A stretch of 64,000 nucleotides of DNA from Staphylococcus sp. NRL 16/872 (GTDB taxonomy: Bacteria > Bacillota > Bacilli > Staphylococcales > Staphylococcaceae). A model generated the notes under the pieces. The model made no database searches and was not told where the DNA came from. It worked only from the letters and a program-made list of their open reading frames with translations. The DNA is taken from positions 1,612,001 to 1,676,000 of the forward strand of contig NZ_CP119327.1 of the NCBI RefSeq assembly GCF_022815905.2, given 5' to 3'. Shown here piece after piece: positions 9,992 to 20,674 of the stretch (the first letter of the stretch is position 1; each line of letters starts with the position of its first letter). The position numbers were made by a program, and so were the translations under genes.

Positions 9992-10150
9992 ACCAAATCT
10001 AGGTTTTTTCAAAAACGTAGATTTGGTTATGGGAGTGAGATAGAATTCTTCTGAATTCGTCCTCTCACCCCCGCACAGTTGATTAGGCGCTTGAAATATT
10101 TTATTTCAAGTCCAATCAACCACTGCGCATGAGCTTTAGCTCAGGCGAAC
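9992..10150. repeat. Structured intergenic repeat cluster between ffh and rpsP
   Basis: The 372-bp gap between ffh and rpsP holds four hairpins in series. They are ACCAAATCTA/TAGATTTGGT (9992-10027), GGGAGTGAG-GAATTC with its partner ending in CTCACCCCC (10031-10072), GTTGATT-CTTGAAAT with its partner (10078-10120), and TGAGCT/AGCTCA (10130-10143). The second resembles the GGGAGTGGGACAGAA-type intergenic repeat known from many staphylococcal genomes. No ORF is visible. The rpsP promoter and leader probably occupy 9900-9990, but I see no clear consensus. Confidence 0.6.
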
Positions 10151-10223
10151 CTTTGAAAATAGTTTTATGAAATAAACCATACATATTAACCTAAATTGAA
10201 AAATCAAAATGGTCATTTCAACA

Positions 10224-10263
10224 CAAAATATCGAATTCCTACTCATAAGGAATTCGATATTTT
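10224..10263 (-). terminator. Terminator after ffh
   Basis: A 15-bp stem (AAATATCGAATTCCT and complement) with a seven-base loop is followed by TTTT on the minus strand. It ends the smc-ftsY-ylxM-ffh transcript. Confidence 0.85.
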
Positions 10264-10271
10264 CATTGCTA

Positions 10272-11642
10272 TTAAAATGGTAAGTTCATGCCTTTAAGCA
10301 TATTTTCCATTTGGCTACGTTTACCTTTTTTGCCTTTACGTCCGCCACCAGTAAATTGTTTCATCATTTTCTTCATATCATTAAATTGTTTCATTAGTCG
10401 GTTTACTTCTTGTAAAGAACGACCTGAACCTTTAGCGATACGTTTTTTACGTGAAACATTTAAACTTGCTGGGTTTTCTCTTTCACTTGGTGTCATTGAT
10501 TGGATAATCGCTTTAATATGGTCGATTTGTTTATCGCTCATATTTAATTTATCGATACCTTTCATTTTATTCATACCAGGTATCATTTTCATAATGTCAT
10601 CAAGTGGACCTAAGTTTTTAACTTGATCTAATTGTTCTAAGAAATCATCCAATGTGAATGATGATTCACGCATTTTCTTTTCTAAGTCTTTTGCTTTTTC
10701 TTGGTCGACATCTTGTTGAGCCTTTTCAATAAGACTTAAAACGTCACCCATACCAAGAATACGAGAAGCCATACGTTCAGGATGGAACAGTTCTAAACCG
10801 TCCATCTTCTCACTCATACCGACAAATTTAATTGGTTTTTGAGTAACAGAACGAATTGATAGCGCAGCACCACCACGAGTGTCACCATCTAATTTAGTTA
10901 AAGTGACACCTGTCACATCTAATTGATCATCGAATGATTGTGCAACGTTAACGGCATCTTGACCTGTCATTGCATCGACAACTAACATAATTTCATTTGG
11001 TTTAGAAATTTCTTTAACTTCTTGAAGTTCGTTCATTAACGCTTCATCGATGTGTAAACGACCAGCTGTATCGATGATTACGAAGTCAAGGTGTTCTTCT
11101 TTCGCATAACTTAAGGCATTCTCAACGATTTGTTGTGGTTTAACTTGGTCCCCTTCACTATATACGGGCACATCAAGTTGTTTACCTACTGTTTGTAATT
11201 GGTTAATCGCTGCTGGACGATAAATATCGGCAGCTACTAACATTGGTTTTTTGTTGTATTTTTTACGCATTAATAATGCTAGTTTACCAGCAGTTGTTGT
11301 TTTACCGGCACCTTGTAAACCTACCATCATTACAACTGTTGGCGGTTTATTAGCCATAGTAATCGATGAATTTTCTCCACCCATTAGTTGTGTTAATTCA
11401 TCTTGTACAATTTTTATGACCTGTTGACCTGGTGTTAAAGATTGCATTACGTCTGAACCTAAAGCACGATCAGATACAGTCTTTACGAAGTCTTTAACTA
11501 CTTTAAAGTTAACATCGGCTTCAAGTAATGCGAGACGTACTTCACGCATCATTGTTTTAATATCCGCTTCTGTGACTTTACCTTTACCACGGATTTTTTG
11601 CATCGTGGCTTGCAAGCGATCGGATAATCCTTCAAATGCCAT
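10272..11642 (-). CDS. ffh: Signal recognition particle protein Ffh (SRP54)
   Basis: Ffh binds signal sequences and 4.5S/scRNA and delivers ribosomes to FtsY at the membrane. The 456-residue protein has the NG GTPase domain with GLQGAGKTTTAGKLA (G1, near 108), DTAGRLHID (G3, near 190) and TKLDGDTRGGAALS (G4-G5 region, near 248). The Met-rich M domain (about 330-456) includes the RNA-binding helix GSGRSLQEVNRLMKQF. It is the last gene of ftsY-ylxM-ffh, 25 bases after ylxM. Confidence 0.98.
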   Translation of the reverse strand: MAFEGLSDRLQATMQKIRGKGKVTEADIKTMMREVRLALLEADVNFKVVKDFVKTVSDRALGSDVMQSLTPGQQVIKIVQDELTQLMGGENSSITMANKPPTVVMMVGLQGAGKTTTAGKLALLMRKKYNKKPMLVAADIYRPAAINQLQTVGKQLDVPVYSEGDQVKPQQIVENALSYAKEEHLDFVIIDTAGRLHIDEALMNELQEVKEISKPNEIMLVVDAMTGQDAVNVAQSFDDQLDVTGVTLTKLDGDTRGGAALSIRSVTQKPIKFVGMSEKMDGLELFHPERMASRILGMGDVLSLIEKAQQDVDQEKAKDLEKKMRESSFTLDDFLEQLDQVKNLGPLDDIMKMIPGMNKMKGIDKLNMSDKQIDHIKAIIQSMTPSERENPASLNVSRKKRIAKGSGRSLQEVNRLMKQFNDMKKMMKQFTGGGRKGKKGKRSQMENMLKGMNLPF

Positions 11643-11667
11643 GTTAATTGCCCTCCTTTTTTGAAAA

Positions 11668-12000
11668 TTATTCCAATTCTTCTAATTGAGTAATATAATG
11701 TTTTAATTTATCTGGGTCATTTAACGTTTTCTTCATTTCTTCATAGATAATACGACGTTGTTCGAATTTTTCATATAAGTTGAGCTTAGCTTCATAATCT
11801 TCTACTAAATCGCCAGTTCTTCTTATATTATCATAAACTGCCTGTCTACTCACATTAAATGTCTCTGCAATTTCACTTAAAGAATAGTCCTTTAGGTAAA
11901 ACAATTCAAGATAATTTCTTTGTTTTTCAGTAAGTAATGATTGATAGAAATCAAACAAATAATTCATTCGTAAGGTTTTAACTAAATCATTTTTCCCCAT
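11668..12000 (-). CDS. ylxM: YlxM-type helix-turn-helix SRP-associated protein
   Basis: This 110-residue protein belongs to the UPF0122/YlxM family, linked to ffh and ftsY in Firmicutes and reported to act with the SRP. The sigma-70 region 4-like helix-turn-helix is clear: [20 protein letters not shown] near residues 36-56. I start at [10 protein letters not shown], which matches the family N-terminus and has AGGA eight bases upstream. The open frame extends six codons further into ftsY. It overlaps the end of ftsY by 14 bases, so the three SRP genes form one operon. Confidence 0.93.
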   Translation of the reverse strand: MGKNDLVKTLRMNYLFDFYQSLLTEKQRNYLELFYLKDYSLSEIAETFNVSRQAVYDNIRRTGDLVEDYEAKLNLYEKFEQRRIIYEEMKKTLNDPDKLKHYITQLEELE

Positions 12001-13210
12001 TCGAATGTTCCTCGTCATTAAAATCTAATTCAGCAACTTCATCAGGAATGTCTTCATTTTGTTCAATCATATCTGCAAATAAGCCGTATACGTAACTTTC
12101 TGGGTTAAATGGTTGTAAGTCGTCTAATTTCTCACCAAGACCTACGTATTTAACTGGGATATGAAGCTCATTTCTGATAGCAAGCACGATACCACCTTTA
12201 GCAGTACCATCTAATTTAGTTAATACGATACCAGAGACGTTCGTTACTTCTTTGAATGAACGCGCTTGTGATAATGCGTTTTGACCAGTTGTTGCATCTA
12301 AACATAATAACGCTTCGTGTGGTGCGTCTGGTACAGCACGGCTAATGACACGTTTCATTTTATCTAATTCTTGCATTAAGTTAGATTTATTTTGTAAACG
12401 TCCAGCTGTATCACAAATTAAAATATCGACACCTTTATTTTTCGCAGCATTAATTGCGTCATATACAACCGCTGCTGGGTCTGAACCTTCACTTTGCTTA
12501 ACAACTTCTACACCGACACGGTCGCCCCAAACTTGTAATTGTTCGATAGCTCCGGCTCTGAATGTATCGCCTGCAGCAAGCATGACTTTTTTTCCTTCCA
12601 TTTTATATCTATGTGCTAATTTCCCGATTGTAGTTGTTTTACCTACACCGTTAACACCTACCATTAAAATGACATTAAGGCGCCCGTCTTCAAGGTTCAT
12701 CGCTTCAGAATTATCGTCTTCTTGGTGATAAATTTCTACAATTTTTTCAACGATAACTTCACGTAAATCTTCAGTTTCTTTAATGTTACGACGTTGAGCT
12801 TCTGTACGTAATTCGTCAGTTAATTGCATTACTGTGTTAAATCCAACGTCCGCTGTAATCAACATTTCTTCTAAGGCTTCGAAGAAATCTTCGTCTACAG
12901 TTCTATAACGTGCAATTAAATTATTAAGTTGTTCTTGGAAATTTTGACGTGATTTTTCAAGACCAGCTTTAAATTTAGCACCCATTTTTTGAGCTTCAAT
13001 TTCTTCAAAGTCTTCAATTGAAATTAAACCATCATCATCGAAGTCTGCTTCACTTAACTTACGAGGTTTCTTCTTAGGGGCAGGCTCTGCCATGTCATCT
13101 TGTTGCGATGGTGACTCACCCTCTACCTCTTCGCTTTCAGATAATTCTTGTTCAATATCCTCAGTAGATTTAGATGAAAACTTATCTTTTAATCGTTTAA
13201 AAAAACTCAT
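11987..13210 (-). CDS. ftsY: Signal recognition particle receptor FtsY
   Basis: FtsY is the membrane-associated SRP receptor GTPase. The 407-residue protein has a highly acidic N-terminal A region (about 15-55, rich in Glu and Asp), then the N domain. The G domain follows with [17 protein letters not shown] (near 185), [13 protein letters not shown] (near 267) and [10 protein letters not shown] (near 333). It starts inside the smc stop codon (ATGA overlap), so it is coupled to smc translation. Its end overlaps ylxM. Confidence 0.98.
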   Translation of the reverse strand: MSFFKRLKDKFSSKSTEDIEQELSESEEVEGESPSQQDDMAEPAPKKKPRKLSEADFDDDGLISIEDFEEIEAQKMGAKFKAGLEKSRQNFQEQLNNLIARYRTVDEDFFEALEEMLITADVGFNTVMQLTDELRTEAQRRNIKETEDLREVIVEKIVEIYHQEDDNSEAMNLEDGRLNVILMVGVNGVGKTTTIGKLAHRYKMEGKKVMLAAGDTFRAGAIEQLQVWGDRVGVEVVKQSEGSDPAAVVYDAINAAKNKGVDILICDTAGRLQNKSNLMQELDKMKRVISRAVPDAPHEALLCLDATTGQNALSQARSFKEVTNVSGIVLTKLDGTAKGGIVLAIRNELHIPVKYVGLGEKLDDLQPFNPESYVYGLFADMIEQNEDIPDEVAELDFNDEEHSNGEK

Positions 13211-16200
13211 CCTTGCTCCTCCTTCATAACCTCATCTATAGTATTTAAATTGACACTTACTAATTTAGAAACGCCTGATTCTTGCATTGTGACACCGTAT
13301 AAGCGATCTGAATATTCCATCGTTCCTTTACGATGTGTAATAACAATAAATTGAGTTTGTACTGACAATTCTTTTAAAAATTGAGCATAGCGAATGACAT
13401 TTGCTTCATCAAGTGCAGCCTCTACTTCATCTAGTATAACAAATGGCGCAGAACGAACTTTTAATATTGCGAATAATAAAGCAATTGCACTTAATGCTCG
13501 TTCACCACCACTTAATAATGAGAGATGTTGTAGTTTTTTACCCGGAGGTTGAACAATTATATCTACCCCCGCTGATAAATAATCATCATCTGTCAATTCT
13601 AATTTAGCATGTCCACCACCAAATAACGACTGAAACACTGTAGTAAAGTGCGATTGAACTTGTAAGAAAGTTTCTTTAAAACGACCTTTCACTTCTTGGT
13701 CCATTTCTTCAATAATTTGTTCAAGCGTTTGTTTCGCTTCTCGCAAATCATTACGTTGATCGTTTAAGAACGTATAGCGTTCATTAATTTCTTCATATTG
13801 TTCTATCGCATTGATATTAACAGGGCCTAATTCATCAATAGACATTTTTGTCAATTTAACTTTCTTGCGTAACGCTTCAATAGGTGTATCATCTTGATAT
13901 TCTTCTCTGGCACGTTCAACTGTTAATTGATAATTTTCATTTAAATGATCAATAGCGTGATTAATTAGCACATCTAATTTAGATTGTTGCGCTTTAATAT
14001 CTTGATAAAAACTTTCAATTGATAACAAGTCTTGATGACATTCTTGTAATTGATATTCATGAATTTCTACGTCTTCATTAACGGCTAACCGTTGTTGTTT
14101 CAGTTCTTCTAATTGTTGAGTCACTGATTCACGTAACCCTTGTTTCTCTTGAATATTGTTTTGTAATTTATCGAAAGCTTGTTGCCCCATCATTTCATCT
14201 GAATTAAACAATTCAATCTTTTCATTAACATTTGTTAATTGTTGCTGAATATTGCTAATTTGTTTTTCTGCACGATCTAATGAAGATTTTTGCGCATTAA
14301 TACGTTCTTTAATTACTGCTAGATCAGAACGTTTTTGGTTTAAGTGCTGTTGCATTTTTGAGGTTGATTCTTTATCTTCTTTAGATAGTTGTGTATAACG
14401 CTCAATATCTTTTTCAAGTTGTGTAAGTTGTGTTTGAATTTCAACTAATCGATTTTGTTTTTCTGTTAGCGTTAATCGGCTTGTCTCACTTTGGTAACCA
14501 TCATTTTTTTCAAATTCAAATTCTTCATGCTCATCTTTAATATGTGCTTCTTGTGTTTTCAAGCGATCTAAAGCTAACGCTTCATTATGAGATTGTTCTT
14601 TTAAGTCATTATATTGTTGATTTAACTCAATATATTTATCACTTAAACTTTCAACTTTTTGTTTATGTGTTTGTAATTGATGTTCGAAGTCTTGAGTTTG
14701 CTGTTCATAATTTTTCAACTGGGCACGCATCGTAGTAAGTTCATCTTTTTGAGATAAAATACTTTTCGTTTTACGAGCGCCACCACCTGTCATTGAACCA
14801 CCTGGGTTAACGATGTCGCCCTCTAATGTGACAATACGCGTTTTATATTGTATGGCTTTTGCAAGTTCATTAGCATTTTTCAAATTATCGACAACGATTG
14901 TTGTGCCTAAAAGATTATCAACAATAGCTTGATACTGTTTGCTTACTGAAACCGCTTCTGAGGCAACATTAATGAAGCCATTGGAATTTTGCGCTGTTCT
15001 TTTTATGTCTGCTGACAGCATGCGAGGTTTGATTACATTTAATGGTAAGAACGTTGCTCTTCCTAGGCCTTTTTGTTTTAAGAATTGAATGGCTTGGCGC
15101 CCTTCTTTTTCAGTTTCAACAATGACATGTTGTAAAGAAGCACCTAACGCCGTTTCAATCGCTTGTGTTAGTTCTGAAGGCACTTGAATAACTTCTGCTA
15201 CTGCACCGTGAATACCTTGTAGTGTACTACCTTTTGCTTTTAACACATGTTTAACGCCATTAAAGAAATAAGAATATTCTTCCTCTTGCGTCTCTAAACT
15301 TTCAATTCGCGCTCTCATTTTATCGGTATAGCGATACGCTTGGTACAGTTTATCTTCATACTCAGTCTGTGACTGTTTTGCATCTGAGAGCGCTTTTTCT
15401 TGCTGTTGAATTTGTTTTTCAACATCTTTGAATTGATTTGAAATAGTTTGATGACGTTCTTCAGTAATTGAAATTTCTTTTTGTATTTCTTTCAATTGAT
15501 TAAAAGCTTCAACCAAACGTGTATCTAAACGTGATTTTTTAGCCTCGTTTTCTTTAAGCGTATGTTCTAAAAAGCGAATGTCATTATTAACATCAGATTG
15601 CTCTGACATTAATTCATAATAATCATTTTTTATGGCTTCAAGTTTTTCTTCATGCTGTTCATCAGAAATATAAAGCTTAGATTCTAAATCACGTATTTCT
15701 GCATTTAAGTCTTTTTGTTTATCTTTTAAAGAGACAAGTTGTTGCGCAATCTCCTCTTTTTCTTTTTCAGCATTACTTAATTCTTCATTAAGATTTTCAA
15801 TTTCTTCTTCGAAACGTGCATTAGTTTCAGATTGATTGCGTTTTCTTTCTTCTAAGACATTAAGCTGACCAGTGAATTTCTCATACTCTTCTGTGGCTTT
15901 GATTAAGTCATGATTGAGTTGTTCTACATCAGTATCTATTTGTTGACGTTTCGTCTTTTGTTTTTGTAAATATTGTGTAATTTGAGCTTGTTTCGCTTCT
16001 TTGTCAGCTTGTTGGCTTTTCAACTCATTTAATCTATTATCTAATTGTCGATTATCCTCTGTATACTGATCGATGTCATGCACAGTGACAATCACATCAC
16101 TTTGTTTCATTTCTTTAGATAATTGTAAATATTCTTTAGCTATCGATGCCTCAGCCTTAAGTGGCTCTACACGTCCTTCTAAATCGTACAATATATCTTC

Positions 16201-16776
16201 CACTCGAGATAAATTATCTTCAGTTTGGCCAAGTTTTTGTAATGACTCTGCTTTACGCTTTTTATATTTAAGCACACCCGCAGATTCTTCTAGAATTTGG
16301 CGTCTATCGATAGGTTTTGCATTTAAAATTTCGTCTACTTTTCCTTGAGAGATAATACTAAATGCTTCTTTTCCTAAACCAGAATCTAAAAATAGTTCAG
16401 TAATATCTCGTAAGCGTGCTCGATCGTTATTTAAATAATATTCACTTTCACCACTGCGGTATAATCGGCGTGTCACAACGATATTATCAGCATCAATTTG
16501 TAATTGTCTGGTAGAGTTATCTAAATTAAGTTGTACTTCTGCATAGTTTTGAGCATTTCGATGTTCTGCTCCTGAAAAGATAATATCTTCCATTTTAGAG
16601 CCGCGAAGGGATTTAGCTGATTGTTCACCTAGTACCCATTTAATGGCATCTGTGATATTACTTTTCCCACTACCATTTGGTCCTACAATTGCCGTCACTC
16701 CTTTATCGAATTGCACATTCGTGTGGTCGGCAAATGATTTGAAACCAATGGCATCAATTGATTTTAAATAAACCAT
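13207..16776 (-). CDS. smc: Chromosome partition protein Smc
   Basis: Smc is the ATPase core of the Smc-ScpAB condensin that organises and helps segregate the chromosome. The 1189-residue product has an N-terminal Walker A, GPNGSGKSNITDAIKWVLGE (near 32). Two long coiled coils (about 165-510 and 675-1010) flank a hinge with VIETALGASLQ-like and GGSMTGGGARK segments. The C-terminal head carries the ABC signature LLSGGERALSAIALLFA and Walker B PFVILDEVEAALDEANV. I start at MVYLKSIDAIGFKSF, the family N-terminus, with AAGGAG six bases upstream; the open frame extends 16 codons further. Confidence 0.98.
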   Translation of the reverse strand: MVYLKSIDAIGFKSFADHTNVQFDKGVTAIVGPNGSGKSNITDAIKWVLGEQSAKSLRGSKMEDIIFSGAEHRNAQNYAEVQLNLDNSTRQLQIDADNIVVTRRLYRSGESEYYLNNDRARLRDITELFLDSGLGKEAFSIISQGKVDEILNAKPIDRRQILEESAGVLKYKKRKAESLQKLGQTEDNLSRVEDILYDLEGRVEPLKAEASIAKEYLQLSKEMKQSDVIVTVHDIDQYTEDNRQLDNRLNELKSQQADKEAKQAQITQYLQKQKTKRQQIDTDVEQLNHDLIKATEEYEKFTGQLNVLEERKRNQSETNARFEEEIENLNEELSNAEKEKEEIAQQLVSLKDKQKDLNAEIRDLESKLYISDEQHEEKLEAIKNDYYELMSEQSDVNNDIRFLEHTLKENEAKKSRLDTRLVEAFNQLKEIQKEISITEERHQTISNQFKDVEKQIQQQEKALSDAKQSQTEYEDKLYQAYRYTDKMRARIESLETQEEEYSYFFNGVKHVLKAKGSTLQGIHGAVAEVIQVPSELTQAIETALGASLQHVIVETEKEGRQAIQFLKQKGLGRATFLPLNVIKPRMLSADIKRTAQNSNGFINVASEAVSVSKQYQAIVDNLLGTTIVVDNLKNANELAKAIQYKTRIVTLEGDIVNPGGSMTGGGARKTKSILSQKDELTTMRAQLKNYEQQTQDFEHQLQTHKQKVESLSDKYIELNQQYNDLKEQSHNEALALDRLKTQEAHIKDEHEEFEFEKNDGYQSETSRLTLTEKQNRLVEIQTQLTQLEKDIERYTQLSKEDKESTSKMQQHLNQKRSDLAVIKERINAQKSSLDRAEKQISNIQQQLTNVNEKIELFNSDEMMGQQAFDKLQNNIQEKQGLRESVTQQLEELKQQRLAVNEDVEIHEYQLQECHQDLLSIESFYQDIKAQQSKLDVLINHAIDHLNENYQLTVERAREEYQDDTPIEALRKKVKLTKMSIDELGPVNINAIEQYEEINERYTFLNDQRNDLREAKQTLEQIIEEMDQEVKGRFKETFLQVQSHFTTVFQSLFGGGHAKLELTDDDYLSAGVDIIVQPPGKKLQHLSLLSGGERALSAIALLFAILKVRSAPFVILDEVEAALDEANVIRYAQFLKELSVQTQFIVITHRKGTMEYSDRLYGVTMQESGVSKLVSVNLNTIDEVMKEEQG

Positions 16777-16851
16777 TCTATTCTCCTTAATACCTTCATA
16801 CTCATTCTTGATGATAAGGGACAATTATTAATATCATTCTTTTAAAGTGTT

Positions 16852-17577
16852 TTATTGTTTTAATTTAGTATAGGCTTGTTCAGCTGCTTTTTGTTCGGAT
16901 TCTTTTTTCGTTTTTCCTTGTCCCGTTGCGACTGCCTCATTTTCCAAAATCACTTCAGACGTGAATAGGCGATGATGGGCGGGACCTTCCTCTTTAATAA
17001 GGCGATATGTTACGTCTCCTTTATTTTGACTATGAACAAATTCTTGGAATTGTGTTTTAAAATCTACAACACCTATTAATTCATTATCTTCAACATGGGG
17101 GAATATCACTTTCTCAGCGAATTGCCAAACGACCTCTAAGCCTTGATCAAGGTATAAAGCGCCTACAAATGCTTCAAACGCATCTGAAATTAGAGATGGA
17201 CGTGTTCTTCCTCCCGTTTTTTCTTCACCTTTACCTAATAGAATTAATTGGTTTAAACCGATTTTATTTGCAAATATTACAAGTGAGGGCTCACATACAA
17301 TTGTTGCACGCATTTTAGTTAAATTCCCTTCCGGCAAGTCAGGATGTTTATCAAAAAGATAACGTGAAACCGTCAATTCTAATACCGCATCTCCTAAAAA
17401 TTCTAAACGTTCATTGTGTTCTAAACGATCCATATTGAAATCATTTATAAAACTCGAGTGTGAAAATGCTTGTTGATATAATTCGATATTTGAATATTCA
17501 AATCCAAGCGATTTCATTTTTTTCGAAAATTGTTGTCGAAACTCATTTACCATTGCTATTTTCTTTGGATTTGTCAC
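16852..17577 (-). CDS. rnc: Ribonuclease III
   Basis: RNase III cleaves double-stranded RNA in rRNA processing and antisense regulation. The 241-residue product has the catalytic signature [14 protein letters not shown] near residue 54, further catalytic acids in the [14 protein letters not shown] segment, and a C-terminal dsRNA-binding domain (about 168-238, ending [16 protein letters not shown]). The start is a GTG with GGAGG seven bases upstream. It follows the acpP terminator and precedes smc by 75 bases. Confidence 0.97.
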   Translation of the reverse strand: MTNPKKIAMVNEFRQQFSKKMKSLGFEYSNIELYQQAFSHSSFINDFNMDRLEHNERLEFLGDAVLELTVSRYLFDKHPDLPEGNLTKMRATIVCEPSLVIFANKIGLNQLILLGKGEEKTGGRTRPSLISDAFEAFVGALYLDQGLEVVWQFAEKVIFPHVEDNELIGVVDFKTQFQEFVHSQNKGDVTYRLIKEEGPAHHRLFTSEVILENEAVATGQGKTKKESEQKAAEQAYTKLKQ

Positions 17578-17619
17578 ACTAGAACCTCCATTTTATCTAT
17601 TCTATGATTGATTCTTATG

Positions 17620-17653
17620 AAAAAATCTGAGCCATCCTGTAGACGACTCAGAT
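17620..17653 (-). terminator. Terminator after acpP
   Basis: On the minus strand ATCTGAGTC pairs with GGCTCAGAT (one mismatch), followed by TTTTTT. It separates the fatty-acid cluster from rnc-smc. Confidence 0.8.
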
Positions 17654-17662
17654 GTAGGTTTT

Positions 17663-17896
17663 TTATTTTTCAAGACTATTGATATACTTAGCAGCATCAC
17701 CAACAGTGTTGATTTTTTCAGCTTCTTCATCAGGAATTTCAGTACCAAATTCATCTTCTAATTCCATTACTAATTCAGCGATATCAAGTGAGTCAGCGCC
17801 TAAATCATCTTTGAATGATGCATCTTCAGTTACTTTGTCAGCATCAACACCTAAACGGTCAACGATGATATCTTTTACTTTATCGAAGTTTTCCAC
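17663..17896 (-). CDS. acpP: Acyl carrier protein
   Basis: This 77-residue acidic protein carries growing acyl chains on a phosphopantetheine arm. The attachment serine lies in [18 protein letters not shown] near residue 36. The strongly biased acidic composition and length fit AcpP. AGGAGG lies upstream. It is the last gene of the plsX-fabD-fabG-acpP set and is followed by a terminator. Confidence 0.98.
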   Translation of the reverse strand: MENFDKVKDIIVDRLGVDADKVTEDASFKDDLGADSLDIAELVMELEDEFGTEIPDEEAEKINTVGDAAKYINSLEK

Positions 17897-18038
17897 GTCG
17901 ATTCACCTCCTTTAAAAGTGTCTATCCATAGACTATTTTATTTTCCCATTTTAGTGGTTAAAATACAAGCATTTATTAGCATTGTAAAGATACTATTTAC
18001 ACTAAGTAAAGTATAAATTCTGACCTCGAAATTTAACC

Positions 18039-18776
18039 TTACATGTACATGCCACCATTCACATGGATTGTTTGGCCTGTGATGTATTTAGCTCTTTCAG
18101 AGGCTAAAAATGCTACTGTATAAGCGATGTCTTTATCTTCACCAAAACGTGATAATGGAATTTGTTCTAACATTTGTGATTTTAAGTCATCATTTAAAGC
18201 ATTTGTCATATCTGAAACAATAAAACCAGGTGCTACAGCATTCACTGTAATACCACGTGATGCAAGTTCACGTGCACTTGATTTAGTTAAGCCTTCAATA
18301 CCTGCTTTTGTTGCAACATAGTTTGCTTGGCCAGGGTTACCCATAGCACCAACAATACTTGATAAGTTGATGATAGCACCGCCACGTTGACGTAACATTT
18401 GTGGTGTAGCTTTTTGAATACAATTGAATGTACCTTTTAAGTTTGTATTAATTACGTCATCCCATTCTTGCTCTTTCATACGCATTAATAGGTTATCACG
18501 CGTAATACCAGCGTTGTTTACAAGTACATCTAATGAACCAAATTGACTCACAACTTCTTTAATCATTGCTTTAACTTCATCGCCTTCAGCAACGTTTGCT
18601 TGAATCGCAAAGCTTTCTACGCCTTTTTCTTTAATTTCAGCTACTACTGCTTCTGCTTTTTCTTTATTACCTGCATAGTTTACAGCTACGTTAAAGCCAT
18701 CTTCAGCTAATTGTAACGCAATACTACGACCAATGCCTCTTGAAGCACCAGTTACTAATGCATTCTTGTTAGTCAT
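18039..18776 (-). CDS. fabG: 3-oxoacyl-[acyl-carrier-protein] reductase
   Basis: FabG performs the NADPH-dependent first reduction of the fatty-acid elongation cycle. The 245-residue classical SDR has the cofactor motif GASRGIG (residues 9-15), NNAGITRD near 86, and the catalytic set Ser (NLSSIVG), Tyr and Lys (YVATKAG, near 150). The C-terminus [12 protein letters not shown] is typical. It overlaps fabD by eight bases, and acpP follows after a 142-base gap. Confidence 0.97.
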   Translation of the reverse strand: MTNKNALVTGASRGIGRSIALQLAEDGFNVAVNYAGNKEKAEAVVAEIKEKGVESFAIQANVAEGDEVKAMIKEVVSQFGSLDVLVNNAGITRDNLLMRMKEQEWDDVINTNLKGTFNCIQKATPQMLRQRGGAIINLSSIVGAMGNPGQANYVATKAGIEGLTKSSARELASRGITVNAVAPGFIVSDMTNALNDDLKSQMLEQIPLSRFGEDKDIAYTVAFLASERAKYITGQTIHVNGGMYM

Positions 18777-19695
18777 GTTGATTCCATCCTTTCACATCTT
18801 CTAGAGTTTGAATAGATGTTAATTTAACATCACGATTAATTTTTTTAATTAAACCAGATAATACTTTGCCAGGTCCAATTTCAATAAAATGATCAACGCC
18901 TTGGTCGATTAACCATTCTGTTGATTTAATAAATTGAACTGGTGAATATAATTGTTTAACCATATTTTGTTTGATTGTTTCAGCATCTGTTTCGCCTTCA
19001 GCGTTAACATTTTGCACGATAGGGAATTTAGCATCATGCCAATCAAATTGATTAATATAAGCTTCGAAATCTTTTTCAATGACTTGCATCATTGATGAAT
19101 GGAACGGTCCAGACACAGCTAAAGGTAATACACGTTTAGCGCCAAGTGACTTGCCTTCTTCTGCTAATTTATCAATTAATGTTTTATGGCCAGACACAAC
19201 AATTTGTCCAGGACAGTTAATGTTTGCTGGTTCAATTAATTCATCTTCAGTAGATAAGTCTTTACAGATTTTGTCCACTTCTTCATAACTTAAACCTAGT
19301 ACCGCTGCCATACTGCCTACACCATTTGGAAACGCTTGTGCCATTAATTGACCACGTTTACGTACAATTTTAACAGCGTCTTCGAAGTTTAATACGTCAG
19401 CAGCTACTAAACTTGAATATTCACCTAAACTATGCCCCATTGTATAATCTGCATTAATATTTTCAAGTGCATTTAATAATGCTGCACTATGCGTTAACAA
19501 TGCGGGTTGTGTATTCTCAGTTTCGCCTAATTTCCCTTCGCTATCAGTAAACATTGTTTCTAATAAGTCAAAATCTACTGCTTCTTGTGCTGAATTTAAT
19601 ATCTCTGTTGCTTTAGCATCTTCATTGTATAAATCATTTGCCATTCCAACTTTTTGAGCACCTTGTCCAGGAAAAACAATCGCAATTTTACTCAT
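18769..19695 (-). CDS. fabD: Malonyl CoA-acyl carrier protein transacylase
   Basis: FabD transfers malonyl groups from CoA to ACP to supply fatty-acid elongation. The 308-residue protein has the N-terminal [11 protein letters not shown], the nucleophile elbow [10 protein letters not shown] (catalytic Ser near 90) and the catalytic His in SGPFHSSMM (near 199). It overlaps plsX upstream and fabG downstream by eight bases each. Confidence 0.97.
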   Translation of the reverse strand: MSKIAIVFPGQGAQKVGMANDLYNEDAKATEILNSAQEAVDFDLLETMFTDSEGKLGETENTQPALLTHSAALLNALENINADYTMGHSLGEYSSLVAADVLNFEDAVKIVRKRGQLMAQAFPNGVGSMAAVLGLSYEEVDKICKDLSTEDELIEPANINCPGQIVVSGHKTLIDKLAEEGKSLGAKRVLPLAVSGPFHSSMMQVIEKDFEAYINQFDWHDAKFPIVQNVNAEGETDAETIKQNMVKQLYSPVQFIKSTEWLIDQGVDHFIEIGPGKVLSGLIKKINRDVKLTSIQTLEDVKGWNQHD

Positions 19696-20674
19696 CTTGA
19701 TTACCTACCGTTTCTCTCATAATTTCAACAATCTTTTCATCTCCAGCAATTTTAGCTTGGCGAATTGCTGAGTAAAATGCACGCGCATTTGAACCACCGT
19801 GAGCTTTAACTACAGTACCATCTAAGCCTAATAATACTGCTCCGCCATACTCTGCATAGTCCATTTTCTTAGCAAACGTATCTAAATCTTTTTTCAATAC
19901 AGCTGCAGCTAATTTATTTTTGAAGCTACCTAATAATGTTTCTTTCAACATTTTACCGATAGATTTCGCAGTACCTTCAATGTTTTTTAATACCATGTTA
20001 CCAGTGTAACCATCTGTTACAACAACATCTGTGTTACCTTCCATTAACGTTTTTGCTTCGATATTACCAGTGAAGTTAAAGCTGCCATCTTCACTTAATA
20101 ATTGATACGCTTTTTTCGTTAATGAATTACCTTTAGCTGGCTCAGTACCAATATTTAATAGTGATAATTTTGGATTATTGAGGCCACGCACTTTTTTAGC
20201 ATAAATATTACCAAGTTGTGCGTATTGTAATAAATGTTCTGGTTTAGCATCCGCATTGGCACCTACATCTAAGAATGTAAAGCCTTTACCATCAATCGTT
20301 GGTAATGTAACGACAAGAGCTGGACGTGCTACGCCTTTAATGCGACCTACAATAAATAACCCAGCAGACATTAATGCACCTGTGTTACCAGCTGAAACAC
20401 AACCATCTGCTTCGCCATTTTTAACCGCTTCAGCCATACGTACCATTGAACTATCTTTTTTACGTTTAATGGCTCTAACTGGTTCGTCTTCCATTTCAAT
20501 TTTTTCAGAACAATGTCTAAATTCAATACGTTCATGATTGAGCGTATATTGTTTTTCATCACCAAAAAGAATAATTTCCAAATCTTTAAAATCATTAACC
20601 GCTTTTTCAACAGCCTCTAACACGATACCAGGGGCATCATCGCCACCCATCATATCTATCGCAATTTTAACCAT
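19688..20674 (-). CDS. plsX: Phosphate acyltransferase PlsX
   Basis: PlsX makes acyl-phosphate from acyl-ACP, the first step of phosphatidic acid synthesis in Gram-positive bacteria, used by PlsY. The 328-residue product opens [16 protein letters not shown] and contains [15 protein letters not shown] and [16 protein letters not shown], all family hallmarks. I take the second ATG because GAGG lies nine bases before it, whereas the upstream ATG abuts the ribosome-binding site. It starts inside the end of fapR, which fits a FapR-autoregulated operon. Confidence 0.97.
   Translation of the reverse strand: MVKIAIDMMGGDDAPGIVLEAVEKAVNDFKDLEIILFGDEKQYTLNHERIEFRHCSEKIEMEDEPVRAIKRKKDSSMVRMAEAVKNGEADGCVSAGNTGALMSAGLFIVGRIKGVARPALVVTLPTIDGKGFTFLDVGANADAKPEHLLQYAQLGNIYAKKVRGLNNPKLSLLNIGTEPAKGNSLTKKAYQLLSEDGSFNFTGNIEAKTLMEGNTDVVVTDGYTGNMVLKNIEGTAKSIGKMLKETLLGSFKNKLAAAVLKKDLDTFAKKMDYAEYGGAVLLGLDGTVVKAHGGSNARAFYSAIRQAKIAGDEKIVEIMRETVGNQDE

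Noticed and set aside
9992..10027. Possible riboswitch or terminator (ACCAAATCTA/TAGATTTGGT)
   Set aside because: No T-run follows on either strand and it matches no riboswitch class I know; kept only as part of the repeat cluster.
12345..12728. 127-codon plus-strand frame antisense to ftsY
   Set aside because: It lies opposite the conserved G domain, rich in Ser/Thr/Pro typical of antisense translation, without a ribosome-binding site.
20371..20610. 79-codon minus-strand frame inside plsX
   Set aside because: It is a frame-shifted reading of plsX, which itself is intact and conserved.
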